From Cryptomeria japonica (taxonomy: Eukaryota; Streptophyta; Pinopsida; Cupressales; Cupressaceae), in NCBI RefSeq assembly GCF_030272615.1, contig NC_081413.1:722949649-723013648 (forward strand): 64,000 nt of DNA. Direction: 5' to 3'. The position numbers were made by a program, and so were the translations under genes. This document shows positions 32,013 to 42,770 of the stretch, piece after piece. Below the pieces are notes generated by a model. That model worked only from the letters and a program-made list of their open reading frames with translations. It was not told the origin of the DNA and did not search any database. Position 1 is the stretch's first letter. Each line of letters starts with the position of its first letter.

Positions 32013-33537
32013 TGTTGGCATTATGTGAACCGGTATGAGGACATAATGATATTGTATGTTGTCATTGATGTCAATATGTGTGTAGAGAAGAGAAAACCAG
32101 CATATGTGATAACCGGTATATATGCCAAAGTGAAGCGGTATATGTGTTCTTGGTGAACCGACATGTCAAGGTGAACCGACATGTTGTTATGAGAACCGGT
32201 ACATGGAACCCTTGTGTGACTACCGGTTGGTAATGTCAGGGTTTCCAGTTGGAGTGCCTCAAGCCTGTGTGACTCAATCGATGATCTTTGTGTGATGAGT
32301 TAGCATGGTAATGGATAACAGATCATGTTGCCACGTAAGCCCTGTGCGTGTGAAGGATCTTGCATGAAGAAGACTATCCCTATCTTCCTCGGGAATGTGC
32401 GAAGTTTTTAAATGGTGATAATGTGTGATGGGTTATCAGCCGTCATGAAATCGATGGAAAATGGACGATGGAGGAAGTCTTGAGATTGGATCAAGAACTG
32501 TTGCATTTAATGCAGTATGCTCAATGGTCAGGATTGAACCATTTGAATTGCTTAACCTAACAGTTTTAGGGTTTAGGGTTTATGCTTCTGACCTGTTTGT
32601 TTCCTATAAGGTCGATGTTGTGTTTCTTTCTAAAGTTGTTGGCAAAAGTTGTATGTGTGTATCCAAGGGAAGTGATATGTGATTCTTCCCAGACCAAAGC
32701 AGAGAAGAGATACCTACAAAGTGAATGTGCAGAAGGTGAAGAGGAGCCAAAGCAGATCTGCATTAGCATTGAGTGCTATTACCAGATCATTGTAATTCCT
32801 GTTGATCTTTAACCATTTCAACAGTTGTGAAATCCCTTAACAGGGTAGCCTTAACCGGCTTGATACAAATCCTTTAACAGGGTAACTCAAAGTTATTGAG
32901 TTTTGGGAAGCTAGAGCTCCGGAGATCCTTTAGCTATTGAGTTCTTGAAATCCTCTAACAAGGTAACCCTAACCGGGTTTAACCCTTAACCAGGTGATCC
33001 CTAACAGTATCAATTCCTAGCAGGACCTATTGTAATGTCTTTAACCGGACAAGACTCCTAACAGAGTGGACTTCTAAAGAGTTTAAAAACAAGCTTGTGG
33101 GTATTCATCCCCATCGTGGTTTTTCCCAGTTGGGTTTCCACGTGAAAAATATGTGTGTCATGTGTGATGCTTTTATCTTGTGATGCTTTGTTATTGCCTG
33201 TTAAGCATATGATGGTTCTGTGTTTTATGCCTGTCTATAAAACATATTGAACTAACTGTTGTGAAGATCTGATGAGAGATTACCTATTCATGCATGAGGG
33301 TGTAATGGTACTATAGTATTGAGCTAAGAGGAAAGCTAAGTGAGTAACCAGTTTATGATTGTTTTAGTTGTTCTGGGTCTTACCGGTTGCACTTTATTTC
33401 AACCAGTGTCATTGTTTGCCAGTCATTTGGAGTATTTGCTTTCAAACTAGTTTTGGACTGTATTTTTGTCTGTACTGATTCACCCCCCTCCCCTCTCAGT
33501 ATTGGTTTGGTACTATTATTTCATCATTGAGTTATCA
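32013..33537 (+). repeat. B 5' LTR
   Basis: 1525 bp. The first 220 bp hold repeated ACCGGT-like palindromes. The region 32829-33075 holds repeats of CCTTTAACAGGGTAA type, followed by GTGGTTTTTCCC..TTGGGTTTCCACG near 33116-33145. Confidence 0.9.
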
Positions 33538-33539
33538 AT

Positions 33540-33552
33540 TGGTATCAGAGTG
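33540..33552 (+). other. B primer binding site
   Basis: TGGTATCAGAGTG lies two bases after the LTR, initiator-Met tRNA type with one change at its 3' side. Confidence 0.85.
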
Positions 33553-33608
33553 TCCTCCAGGTCCTCTGTGTTATAAGCCTAACCGCTTGAGGGAAAGATT
33601 TTGTTGTA

Positions 33609-34144
33609 ATGATGAAGAGGGAAGGTCCAAAGTTTAACATAGATAATTTTAGTATATGGAAAGACAGAATGAAGATATACATCAGAAGTATGGGTGGTCA
33701 ACACTGGAGCTATGTTGAGAATCCCTATGTTGCCCCTACCGATGCTCTCACCGATGACCAAAAGAGAGAGATACAGGAGAATGGGCAAGTCATGGAAGCC
33801 CTAATCAGTAGTTTATCTGACATTGAGTTCATTGATGTCCAAGATAAGGTAAATCCCAAAGAGGTATGGGATGCTCTTGAAAATAGCTATGGAGGTGATG
33901 AGCATATAAAACAAGCTAAGGAAGAAAGCCTTAGAGGGAAGTTTGAAGACATGTGAATGGTTGAAGGTGAAACCATTCAACAGTATGGTATTAGAATCAA
34001 AACTGTTGTCTGAGATATCAAGAGTGCAAGTGGTAAAATGGAAGATGCCATTGTGGTAAGCAAAGTCCTGAGATCCCTATTGCTAGTCTATGCAATAAGG
34101 GTTGTCGCTATTCAGGAGCTGAGATCAATTGACAAGACTAAGGT
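33609..34144 (+). pseudogene. B gag, N-terminal part
   Basis: It starts MMKREGPKFNIDNFSIWKDRM, the usual copia gag opening about 60 bases after the primer site. It continues VWDALENSYGGDEHIKQAKEESLRGKFEDM to a TGA at 33954. The same frame goes on with VEGETIQQYGIRIKTVV, another TGA and SKVLRSLL to the C insertion at 34145. The first TGA replaces an Arg seen in C (SMRMNEGE). The protein would form the element's particle. Confidence 0.87.
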
Positions 34145-35643
34145 TGATAGTTATGATACTTAATATAAGTATAGATCCAATAGTGAACAAGATGAGAGGG
34201 GGGGGGGGTGAATCATACAAACTTAATCATCCATAAAAACATCAGATTCAACCTCGGTAACACATATATCAGTCATATAACCAAAAACTGTCAAACATGC
34301 AAACTCAAAAGCATATGAACAATATAAACCTCATAACGCCAGATTTAATGTGGAAACCCAAATAGGGAAAAACCACTATGGGATTTCGGACCCACTAAGA
34401 AATATACTCTTCTAGAGTATGCTCAGTTAAAAGCAAATCCTGTTAAAGATTACAAACACATTGCTAGATGTGACCTGGTTAAGGGATTTCCCTCAGATCT
34501 GTTAGGATCTTCACTTTGTTAGAAGTGACCTTGTCAAAGGATTTCAAACACTCAATCAGAATGTCACCTTGTTAGAGGATTTACATATAAGACTGTTAAG
34601 TCCACTCGGTTAAGAGATTTCCTGTCACTTTCACAAAATAACAGTAATACAATCTGTCTGCAACTTCACATCTAAAATGCTAAAGCAGATTCCTATTTGT
34701 TCAATACAATCTAGACATAGAACTAATCTTGTCTATCAATACTCTGTTATTCTAACAGGTCTTCAAGCTTCTATGCTCGGTAATCACTATGTAGCATCCT
34801 TGTGCATACACTTGCCCGCATGCATTGTTTATCAACAGTTTCCTATTTATAAACAATCTTCTAACTGTTTAATCTCCTTGATCACATTTCCCATGATCAA
34901 TCATAGCCATCAAATCTTCAATCTTGTCCAGGTTCATTGTATCATTCGATCTGAAAATGTTTTACCCCACCTTGGAACTTGCACATTCACCTTGGAACTT
35001 GTGTCAGGGTAATGTGGTTCAATCTGAGCTATAGATCTTCTTGCCAACTTTCCATTGCCTTAGATTCGTTAACAAAATTCTTCCATGGCTTACCAATCAT
35101 TGATCCACTCTAGCTCAACAACATCATTCATTAATTATCACATGTAAACATTTAATGCATTCTGTTGTAGCTCGGTTACAACTCGGTGAATACTAAACTT
35201 CACTCGGTAGACATTTTGTCTTCATTAACCGACTGCGATAACCTTAGGGTTTGCCAACTAGGTTCTTTGCCTGATAACATAGTATAGTATTAACCTTTAC
35301 ATTTTACAACATATGTATGATGTTAAAACAATCTAAAACATCAAGATCTCATCATTGTCTGACTCGGTAGAGTTGCCCATTGAATAACTTATCCCCTTAT
35401 TCATCATATTCTTTCCTGTGTCTTTACGGATTTCTTTATAATCTTCATATCATACTTCTCAAGATATGGCAACATCATACTGAATTAGAAAATCAATTTC
35501 TTGACATCAATGACAAAATAATAATATCAAGATAGTAAAACATCTTTAATCAGTTATGTCCATAATCATCAACAACCTTCTCAATATCCTTATTGAAATG
35601 TCAACAATCTTTCATTGTTTGTTATAATGTAATATTGCCAACA
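34145..35643 (-). repeat. C 3' LTR (left copy)
   Basis: It holds a G run of about 11 after GATGAGA, a block ATGTGGAAACCC..AGGGAAAAACCACT, and repeated GTTAAGGGATTT-like units that are the reverse complement of the repeats in B's LTR. Confidence 0.9.
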
Positions 35644-36111
35644 ATCTCCCCCTTTGGCATTAATGGCAAAACCAATTGATTTGACCTTTAAAAGATTCAG
35701 ATTGCTGTGATTCTGAAATGCTGAAATGCTCTCCCCCATTCATTAGACTTCTCTTCTATTTCGGTCTTTATTTCAATCTATAGTCTTCTCTCAGTCTTCT
35801 CCCATATATTAGTCTTCTCCCCCTTAGGTCTTCTCTCCCTTAGGTAGGTCTTCTCCCCCTTTGACAACAATGCCAAAAAGAACTAAAACATAATTTCTTT
35901 CTGTAAGAAGTTATTACCTACTGTTGTGTATCAACTAAGTCTCGGTCAGAGCATTTGTCTTCAATTCCTATTCCGTGTATCATTCTCTGTATTATTCCAG
36001 TATTAATTCCAGTACACTTTCAGAAAAACATTCTAAAGTGTATCAATCCAGCATCAACTCCCCAAAAGATATTCAATAGAGTCATCGAAGTGATGCTTTC
36101 ACCGAACTCGA
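35644..36111 (-). other. C region between pol stop and 3' LTR
   Basis: Non-coding. Pyrimidine blocks ATCTCCCCCTTTGGCATT (35644-35661), TCTCCCCCATTC, TTCTCCCCCTTAGG and TTCTCCCCCTTTGACA (to about 35868) are, on the minus strand, repeated polypurine tracts. Confidence 0.75.
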
Positions 36112-37662
36112 TCAATGAGTAAAAGATAGGGGTAGGACCCCTAACTTACTTCTAAGATATTCAAAAGTGTCCTTTGGTAGTGGCTTGGTGAAGATATCAG
36201 CTATTTGCTCCTTTGTGTTAACATATTCCAACACCACTTTCTTCTCTTGAGCTTCTTCTCTAAGATAATGATATTTGATAGATATGTGCTTTGTCTTAGA
36301 GTGCGTAACATGATTCTTTGAAATATTAATGGCACTAGTATTGTCACAGAATATAGTTACTGGCTCAGTAACTTTCTCATTTATACCTTCCAACAGTTGT
36401 TTGATCCATGCAATGTTGGTACAATTCAATGCTGCAGCAACATATTCAGCTTCAGCTGTTGACTGAGAAACACACCCTTGTTTCTTGCTAAGCCAACTCA
36501 CTAGTCTTTCTCCTAAGAAGAAAGCATCTCCACTTGTGTTTTTTCTATCATCAATGTTGCCTGCCCAATCAGCATCAGTATAAACTTTTAAATCAAAATC
36601 ATTTCCTTTTTGATATACTAAGCCATAATCTTCAGTGCCTTTTAGGTATCTAAAAATTCTTTTGATTGCCGTCATGTGTATTTCCTTAGGATTTGCAGAG
36701 AATCTTGCAACAATACCTACTGCATGTGCTATATCTGGCCTGCTGTGAACAACATATTGCAACTTTCCAATCATAGATTGGTAAAGTGTCTCATCAACAG
36801 ATGCAGATTCATCATTCTTTGATAGCTTATAGTTGGTAGTCATAGGAGTACTTACTGGTTTTGAATCCTCCATTCCAAATTTCTTCAAGATTTCCTTTAT
36901 GTACTTGGATTGAGTAATGAAAATCTCATTTTTCATTTGCAGTATCTATGAACCTATAAAATACTCTATCTCACTGATTAATGACATCTCAAATTCTTTG
37001 CTCATTTCATTTCCAAAGTTCTTGCATAAAGAGTCATTTCCACAAAATATAATATCATCAACAAATATGGTTGAGATTAGTATTCCATTTTCATCATTCT
37101 TCATGTACATGTTGTTGTTCTCACTTGTCCTTATAAAACCAATCTTAATCAAATAAGAGCGCAATCTCTCATACCATGCTCTAGATGCTTGTTTCAGACC
37201 ATATAAAGCTTTGTTCAATTTACATACCTGATCTTTATCATTATCTTCAACAAATCCTTCAGGTTGTTCAATGAAAACTTCTTCTTCTAATATTCCATTC
37301 AGAAATGCAGATTTGACATCCATTTGATATACCTTGAAGTTTTTGAAAGCAACATATGCCAACAATGTTCTAACTCCTTCAAGTCTAGCAATAGGAGCAA
37401 AAGTCTCACCATAATCAATTCGTTCTTCTTGGGCATAACCTTTGCAAACTAATCTTGCTTTGTTCTGAATGACCTCACCTTTTTCATTTAGCTTGTTTCT
37501 GAAGATCCACTTTGTACCGATTACATTTTTGTCCTTCGGTCTTGGGACCAGTGTCCATGTGTCATTCTTCTTGATTTGATCAATCTCTTCTGTCATAGCA
37601 TTTATCCAATCTTCACTGTTAAATGCCTCTTTCACTATTCTTAGTTCAAATTCAGATATCAA
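36112..37662 (-). pseudogene. C RT and RNase H
   Basis: The frame 36946-37662 shows [49 protein letters not shown] and the active site [11 protein letters not shown]. After a TAG at 36946 the same frame continues (36112-36936) through TQSKYIKEILKKFGMED, VHSRPDIAHAVG, the RNase H motifs DADWAGNIDDRKNTSGDAFFLG, AEAEYVAAALNC, CDNTSAINISKN and IADIFTKPLP, to the normal stop. Only the TAG separates two otherwise intact halves; B has Gln at that codon. Except for that stop this looks nearly complete. Confidence 0.9.
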
Positions 37663-37671
37663 ACATGTGTT

Positions 37672-38943
37672 CTATCTCAGTTTGTTCCTTGTCATCACTG
37701 GATCATCCTTATCTCCTATAATCTGACTTGGTGCATGGTGTCTTCTAACATACTTGGCTAATACAGGCTCGGTAGGCTCTGTATGATCTTCTTCATCACT
37801 CGGTAATTGGATATTTCCTTCATTTTCTCCAATAGTTATCTCGGTAGGACTTCTCAGTTGCACATAGACAAATTCATCATAGTCTTCCGGTTCTTTGAAA
37901 TTCCCTTCATCAGTTCTTTCTACAAATTCATCAATTTTCACATTTGCACTTTCTACTATTTTGTTAGTTGATTTGATCAGACATTTAAATGCTTTGCTTC
38001 TAGAAGAATATCCTAGAAATGTTCCTTCTTCACTTTTCTGATCAAACTTGCCATTTCTATCATCTTTATGAACATAGCATTTACTTCCAAAGATCTTAAA
38101 ATAACTTACATTAGGTTTCTTGTCATACCAGATTTCATAAGGTGTCTTCACAGTACCTTTCTTCAATTGAACTTGGTTCAAGGTGTAAACAACTGTGCTT
38201 ATTGCTTCTCTCCAAAATGTTTGTGGAACCTTCTTCTCAATCATCAATGTTCTAGCACAATCCATAATAGATCTATTTCTTCTTTCAGCTATTCCATTCT
38301 GCTGTGGAGTTCTCAGTGCAGAGACTTGTCTTTTAATACCATGATCATTGCAAAATAGGTTGAACTCATCAGATGTGAACTCTCCTCCTCTATCTGATCT
38401 AAGACATTTCAGTTGTCTTCCTGTTTCATTTTCAACTCTAGCCTTGTACCACTTAAACATTTGAAAACCTTCTGATTTTTCTTTTAAAAACATTACTGAC
38501 ATCATCCTTGAATAATCATCCACAAATAATATGAAATACTTATCACCATAATAACTTTGAACTTTCATAGGACCACAAAGATCAGTGTGCACAAGATCTA
38601 AAATTCCCTTAGAAGTGTAGGACTTACTTGTAAAGCTAGATCTTGTCATCTTACCCATCTGGCATCCTCAGCACATAGCATTCTTAGGTTTTTCAAGACT
38701 CGGTAGGCCTCTTGCTCTATGCTTCTTACTTATCTTGATCAGATTATCAAAATTAACATGACAAAACCTTTTATGCCATAACCAAGTATTATCAATCTTT
38801 GCATGCAAACACTTATTGTGAGTTGAGTCAAGGTGAAATGTATTACCTTTTGTTTGTGTCCCGGTAGCAGCTAGCTTTCCATTCTTGTCATGAACTTTGA
38901 CAATTCCTTTCTGAAATTCTATTTGGTAACCTGTGTTGTTTAG
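37672..38943 (-). pseudogene. C integrase
   Basis: Upstream part (38943-38660) reads WLWHKRFCHVNFDNLIKI and ends at a TGA near 38669 in place of the residue before GCQMGK; B has Arg and D has Lys there. The open frame 37672-38658 has the catalytic boxes DLVHTDLCGP, CLRSDRGGEFTS and TPQQNGIAERRN, with D, D and E all present, then GYSSRSKAFKC. It ends at a TAG at 37672 in the linker before RT. Same frame as the neighbouring parts. Confidence 0.9.
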
Positions 38944-39357
38944 CTATGCTACACTCAACAGATTATATTTCAAACCTTCAACCCAATAAACATCATTGCA
39001 TCTTGCTTTATCAAGAAGTGTTATGGATCCTTTACCTCTCACCAGACATGGTGCATCATTACCAAATCTAACATAGCCTCCATCATAATCTTCTAACATA
39101 ACAAACTTGCGTTTATCTCCTGTCATATGATGTGAGCATCCACTATATATAATCCAAGAATCATTAGTGTTTATGTGAGATATTAGGGCTTTTTCTTCAT
39201 ACCTTTCTTCATCTGATCCATCCTTGATAGCCACATAAACAACTTCCTCTGTATCAATCTCATCTGATTTATCATCTTTAGATTCCTCATCAGCAATTAA
39301 GCATGTCTTTCTATCTCTTCTTCTGAAGTCTCGATGTCCTCTGTAATGATTATCTTT
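38944..39357 (-). pseudogene. C protease region
   Basis: After the TAA at 39358 the same frame runs on through an acidic linker to NDSWIIYSGCSHHMTGDKRKF and YWVEGLKYNLLSVA, ending at a TAG at 38944 (Gln in B and D). The protease site reads IIYSG where B and D have IIDSG, so the catalytic Asp has become Tyr (a GAT-to-TAT type change). Confidence 0.85.
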
Positions 39358-40296
39358 TTATCTATCATCTTGGTAATCTTTCTTTTTAGTGAAATCTTTG
39401 TCAGGACAGTTAGAAGCCATATGTCCAATCTTATCACAATTGAAACATTTCAAAGGTAGTTTTCCTTTATACTTACCTTTGCCTCTCGGTAACCTTTTGG
39501 CCAATAGTGCTTCAAACTCTTCTTGCTTTCTGATTTCTTCATACAGTTTGTGTACCTCCTCCATGTTCTTCCGAAATCTTTCACTTTCTCCACTGTGATC
39601 TCCTTCAGAGTACTTATACTTTCTTTCATTGTAATCATTAGATTCATTCAGATGAAAAGAACTAAATGCAGATTCAACTTTATTTATTGATGACCCATTG
39701 TTATCAAAATTACTTAACTCAAATGCATGTAGCTTACCAATAGTAGCATCCAAGGAAACTGGCATATTAGGTACAGACCTCAATTCATTGATTGTAGAGA
39801 CTTGGATTGCATAGGCAGGTAGAAGGGTTCTTAACAACTTACTTGTCACATCCTTCTCTTCAATAGTTCCTCCTACTCCTTTGATTTGATTTACAATCTC
39901 CTTTAGTCTTGTACTATACTGGGTTATGTTCTCACCTTCATTCATCCTCATAGATTCAATTTGTCCTCTTAAACTATCAACTTTTTCTCTTTGAACATGT
40001 TCATCTCCTCCATATATAGATATGAGCTTAGTCCACATTGCCTTTGCATCATTGCAGCCTTCTAGATCATTAAACTCAGAATCGATCAATGCAGATGTTA
40101 TTTCAATCATTGCTTGAATATGTTCTTGCTTCGCCTTTGTCTCTTCCATAGTCAATGGATAGGTGCTCGGTGCAACAAAATCATTCTCCAGATAGTATAT
40201 AGCATATTCTCCAACTCCTGATAGATGTAGCTTCATCCTTTTCTGCCATGTAGAGAAACTTGACTTATTCAGCTTAGGTGCATCCCTCTTATACAT
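39358..40296 (-). pseudogene. C gag with zinc knuckle (312 residues)
   Basis: A clean start MYKRDAPKLNKSSFSTWQKRM lies about 50 bases from the primer site. The copia gag core (DAKAMWTKLISIYGGDEHVQ, LRGQIESMRMNEGENITQYS, TINELRSVPNMPVS) is followed by a zinc knuckle CFNCDKIGHMASNC at about residue 290. A TAA at 39358 ends the frame just after the knuckle, where B and D continue into protease. It would coat element RNA and form particles. Confidence 0.88.
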
Positions 40297-40347
40297 CTTT
40301 GGATCTTTAACTCAAGTGCCTTTAAACTTTCCTTTTGGAGTCCAAAG

Positions 40348-40359
40348 CTCTGATACCAA
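40348..40359 (-). other. C primer binding site
   Basis: Minus strand TGGTATCAGAGC, with one spacer base before the right LTR at 40361; initiator-Met tRNA type. Confidence 0.9.
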
Positions 40360-40360
40360 T

Positions 40361-41891
40361 TGATAGTTCTGATACTTAATATAAGTACAGATCCAATAGC
40401 CAACAAGATGAGAGGGGGGGGGTGAATCATACAAACTTAATCATCCATAAAAACATCAGATTCAACCTCGGTAACACATATATCAGTCATATAACCAAAA
40501 ACTGTCAAACATGCAAACTCAAAAGCATATGAACAATATAAACCTCATAATGCCAGATTTAACGTGGAAACCAAAATAGGGAAAAACCACTGTGGGATTT
40601 CGGACCCTCTAAGAAATATACTCTTCTAGAGTATGCTCGGTTAAAAGAAAATCCTGTTAAAGATTACAAACACATTGCTAGATGTGACCTGGTTAAGGGA
40701 TTTCCCTCAAATCTATTAGGATCTTCACTTTGTTAGAAGTGACCTTGTCAAAGGATTTCAAACACTCAATCAGAATGTCACCTTGTTAGAGGATTTACAT
40801 ATAATACTGTTAAGTCCACTCGATTAAGAGATTTCCTGTCACTTTCACAAAATAACAGTAATACAATCTGTCTGCAACTTCACATCTAAAATGCTAAAGC
40901 AGATTCCTATTTGTTCAATACAATCTAGAAATAGAACTAATCTTGTCTATCTGTTGGGCATCAATACTCTGTTATTCTAACAAGTCTTCAAGCTTTTGTG
41001 CTCGGTAATCACTATGTAGCATCCCTGTGCATACACTTGCCCGCATGCATTGTTTATCAACAGTTTCCTATTTATAAACAATTTTCTAACCGCTTAATCT
41101 CCTTGATCACATTTCCCATGATCAATCATAGCCATCAGATCTTCAATCTTGTCTAGGTTCATTGTATCTTTCGATCTGAAAACATTTTACCCCGCCTTGG
41201 AACTTACACATTCACCTTGGAACTTGTGTTAGGGTAATGTGGTTCAATCTGAGCTATAGATCTTCTTGCCGACTTTCCATTGCCTTAGATTCATTAACAA
41301 ACTTCTTCCACGGCTTACCAATCATTGATCCACTCCAGTTCATCAGCATCATTCATTAAATATCACATGTAAACATTTAATGCATTCTGTTGTAGCTTGG
41401 TTACAACTCGGTGAATACTAAACTTCACTCGGTAGACATTTTGTCTTCATTAACCGACTGCGTTAACCTTAGGGTTTACCGACTAGGTTCCTTAGGGTTT
41501 ACCGACTAGGTTCTTTGCCTGATAACATAGTATAGTATTAACCTTTACATTTTACAACATATGTATGATGTTAAAACAATCTAAAACATCAAAATCTCAT
41601 CATTGTCTGACTTGGTAGAGTTGCCCATTGAATAACTAATCCCCTTATTCATCATATTCTTTCCTGTGTCTTTACCGACTTCTTTATAATCTTCATATCA
41701 TACTTCTCAAGATATGGCAACATCATACTGAATTAGAAAATCAATTTCTTGACATCAATGACAAAATAATAATATCAAGATAGTAAAACATCTTTAATCA
41801 GTTATGTCCATAATCATCAACAACCTTCTCAATATCCTTATTGAAATGTCAACAATCTTTCATTGTCTGTTATAATGTAATAATTCCAACA
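40361..41891 (-). repeat. C 5' LTR (right copy)
   Basis: Partner of 34145-35643. It carries a 23-bp tandem duplication (41468-41490 and 41491-41513) absent from the left copy. Confidence 0.9.
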
Positions 41892-41900
41892 ATCTCCCCC

Positions 41901-42770
41901 CTGGAGTCCATCATTGCAAAGTTGACAACCTATGAGCTGAATAGTTTTGATGGCAGTGTTCAAAAGATAGAATCAAATTTTAAAGCCTCTGCTGTATCAT
42001 CCAGAAAAGGAAAAGAAGTAAGCACCAGTGATGAAACAAGACAGGGTAGAACAATGGATGATGAAGAGTTTTTGATGGAAATGGAAACTCTTCTTGCTAG
42101 GAAATTTCCAAAAGGAACCGGTAAATACAAAGGTAAGCTCTCTTTGAAATGTTTTTCTTGTAACCGGATAGGACATATTGCTATGAATTGTCCTAATAGC
42201 GACAACAAGGATAAACCGAAAAGATTCAAGAAATTCAAAGGAGGAAACTGGAGAAACTATTTTGTTGCAGTTGATGAAGGTGTCACATATGAGGAATCAG
42301 AAGATGAAGAGAATGAAGACATTGTGTTTGTTGTTGTAAAGGAAGACGTGTCAGACAAGAAAGCTCTTGTCTCCTGCTTTGATAATGTGAATGAGTGGAT
42401 TATTGACAGTGGCTGTTCTCACCATATGATCGGTGACCCGAGCAAGTTTTTATCTCTAGAAGAATATGATGGTGGTGTCGTTCGTTTTGGTAATGATGCA
42501 CCATGCATGGTTAAAGGAAGAGGGTCCATCTCTCTGAATGGAAAGAGTAGTGCTGAAAATGTGTATTGGGTTGATGGTCTCAGACACAACCTCTTGAGTG
42601 TTGCTCAACTAAATGATAGTGGTCTCACTCTAGAATTCAAGAATGGAGTATGCAGAATCAAAGGAAAGAATGATGAACTGGTGGCCACAGGCATGCAGAC
42701 CAAAGGTAACCTATTTCAGTTGAATGAAAATGTAAGTACATGCTTAATGGCTAAATGTGATGATAGCTAG
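41901..42770 (+). pseudogene. B gag C-terminus, zinc knuckle and protease
   Basis: B's frame resumes after C with LESIIAKLTTYELNSFDG. The zinc knuckle CFSCNRIGHIAMNC lies near 42150-42190, an acidic linker (EESEDEENED) follows, then the protease site VNEWIIDSGCSHHMIGD near 42390-42430 and YWVDGLRHNLLSVAQL. The frame ends at a TAG at 42768 where D has Trp (ESWLWHKR). The catalytic DSG is intact. Confidence 0.88.

Larger units (their letters stand above)
34145..41891 (-). mobile_element. Element C: Ty1/copia (Sirevirus-like) retrotransposon inside B's gag
   Basis: LTRs 34145-35643 (1499 bp) and 40361-41891 (1531 bp) start TGATAGTT.TGATACTT and end CCAACA. Primer site at 40348-40359 and polypurine tract next to 35643 fit minus orientation. 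All coding parts share one reading frame, broken only by five stop codons. No target duplication is found: the left flank is AAGGT, while the right LTR is followed by ATCTCCCCC, a copy of the polypurine complement, before B's gag resumes with CTGGAGTCC at 41901. Confidence 0.9.

Noticed and set aside
32461-32812. Host gene candidates in the B LTR (also 46087-46438)
   Set aside because: The frames lie inside both LTR copies, have no motif and overlap the LTR's own repeats.
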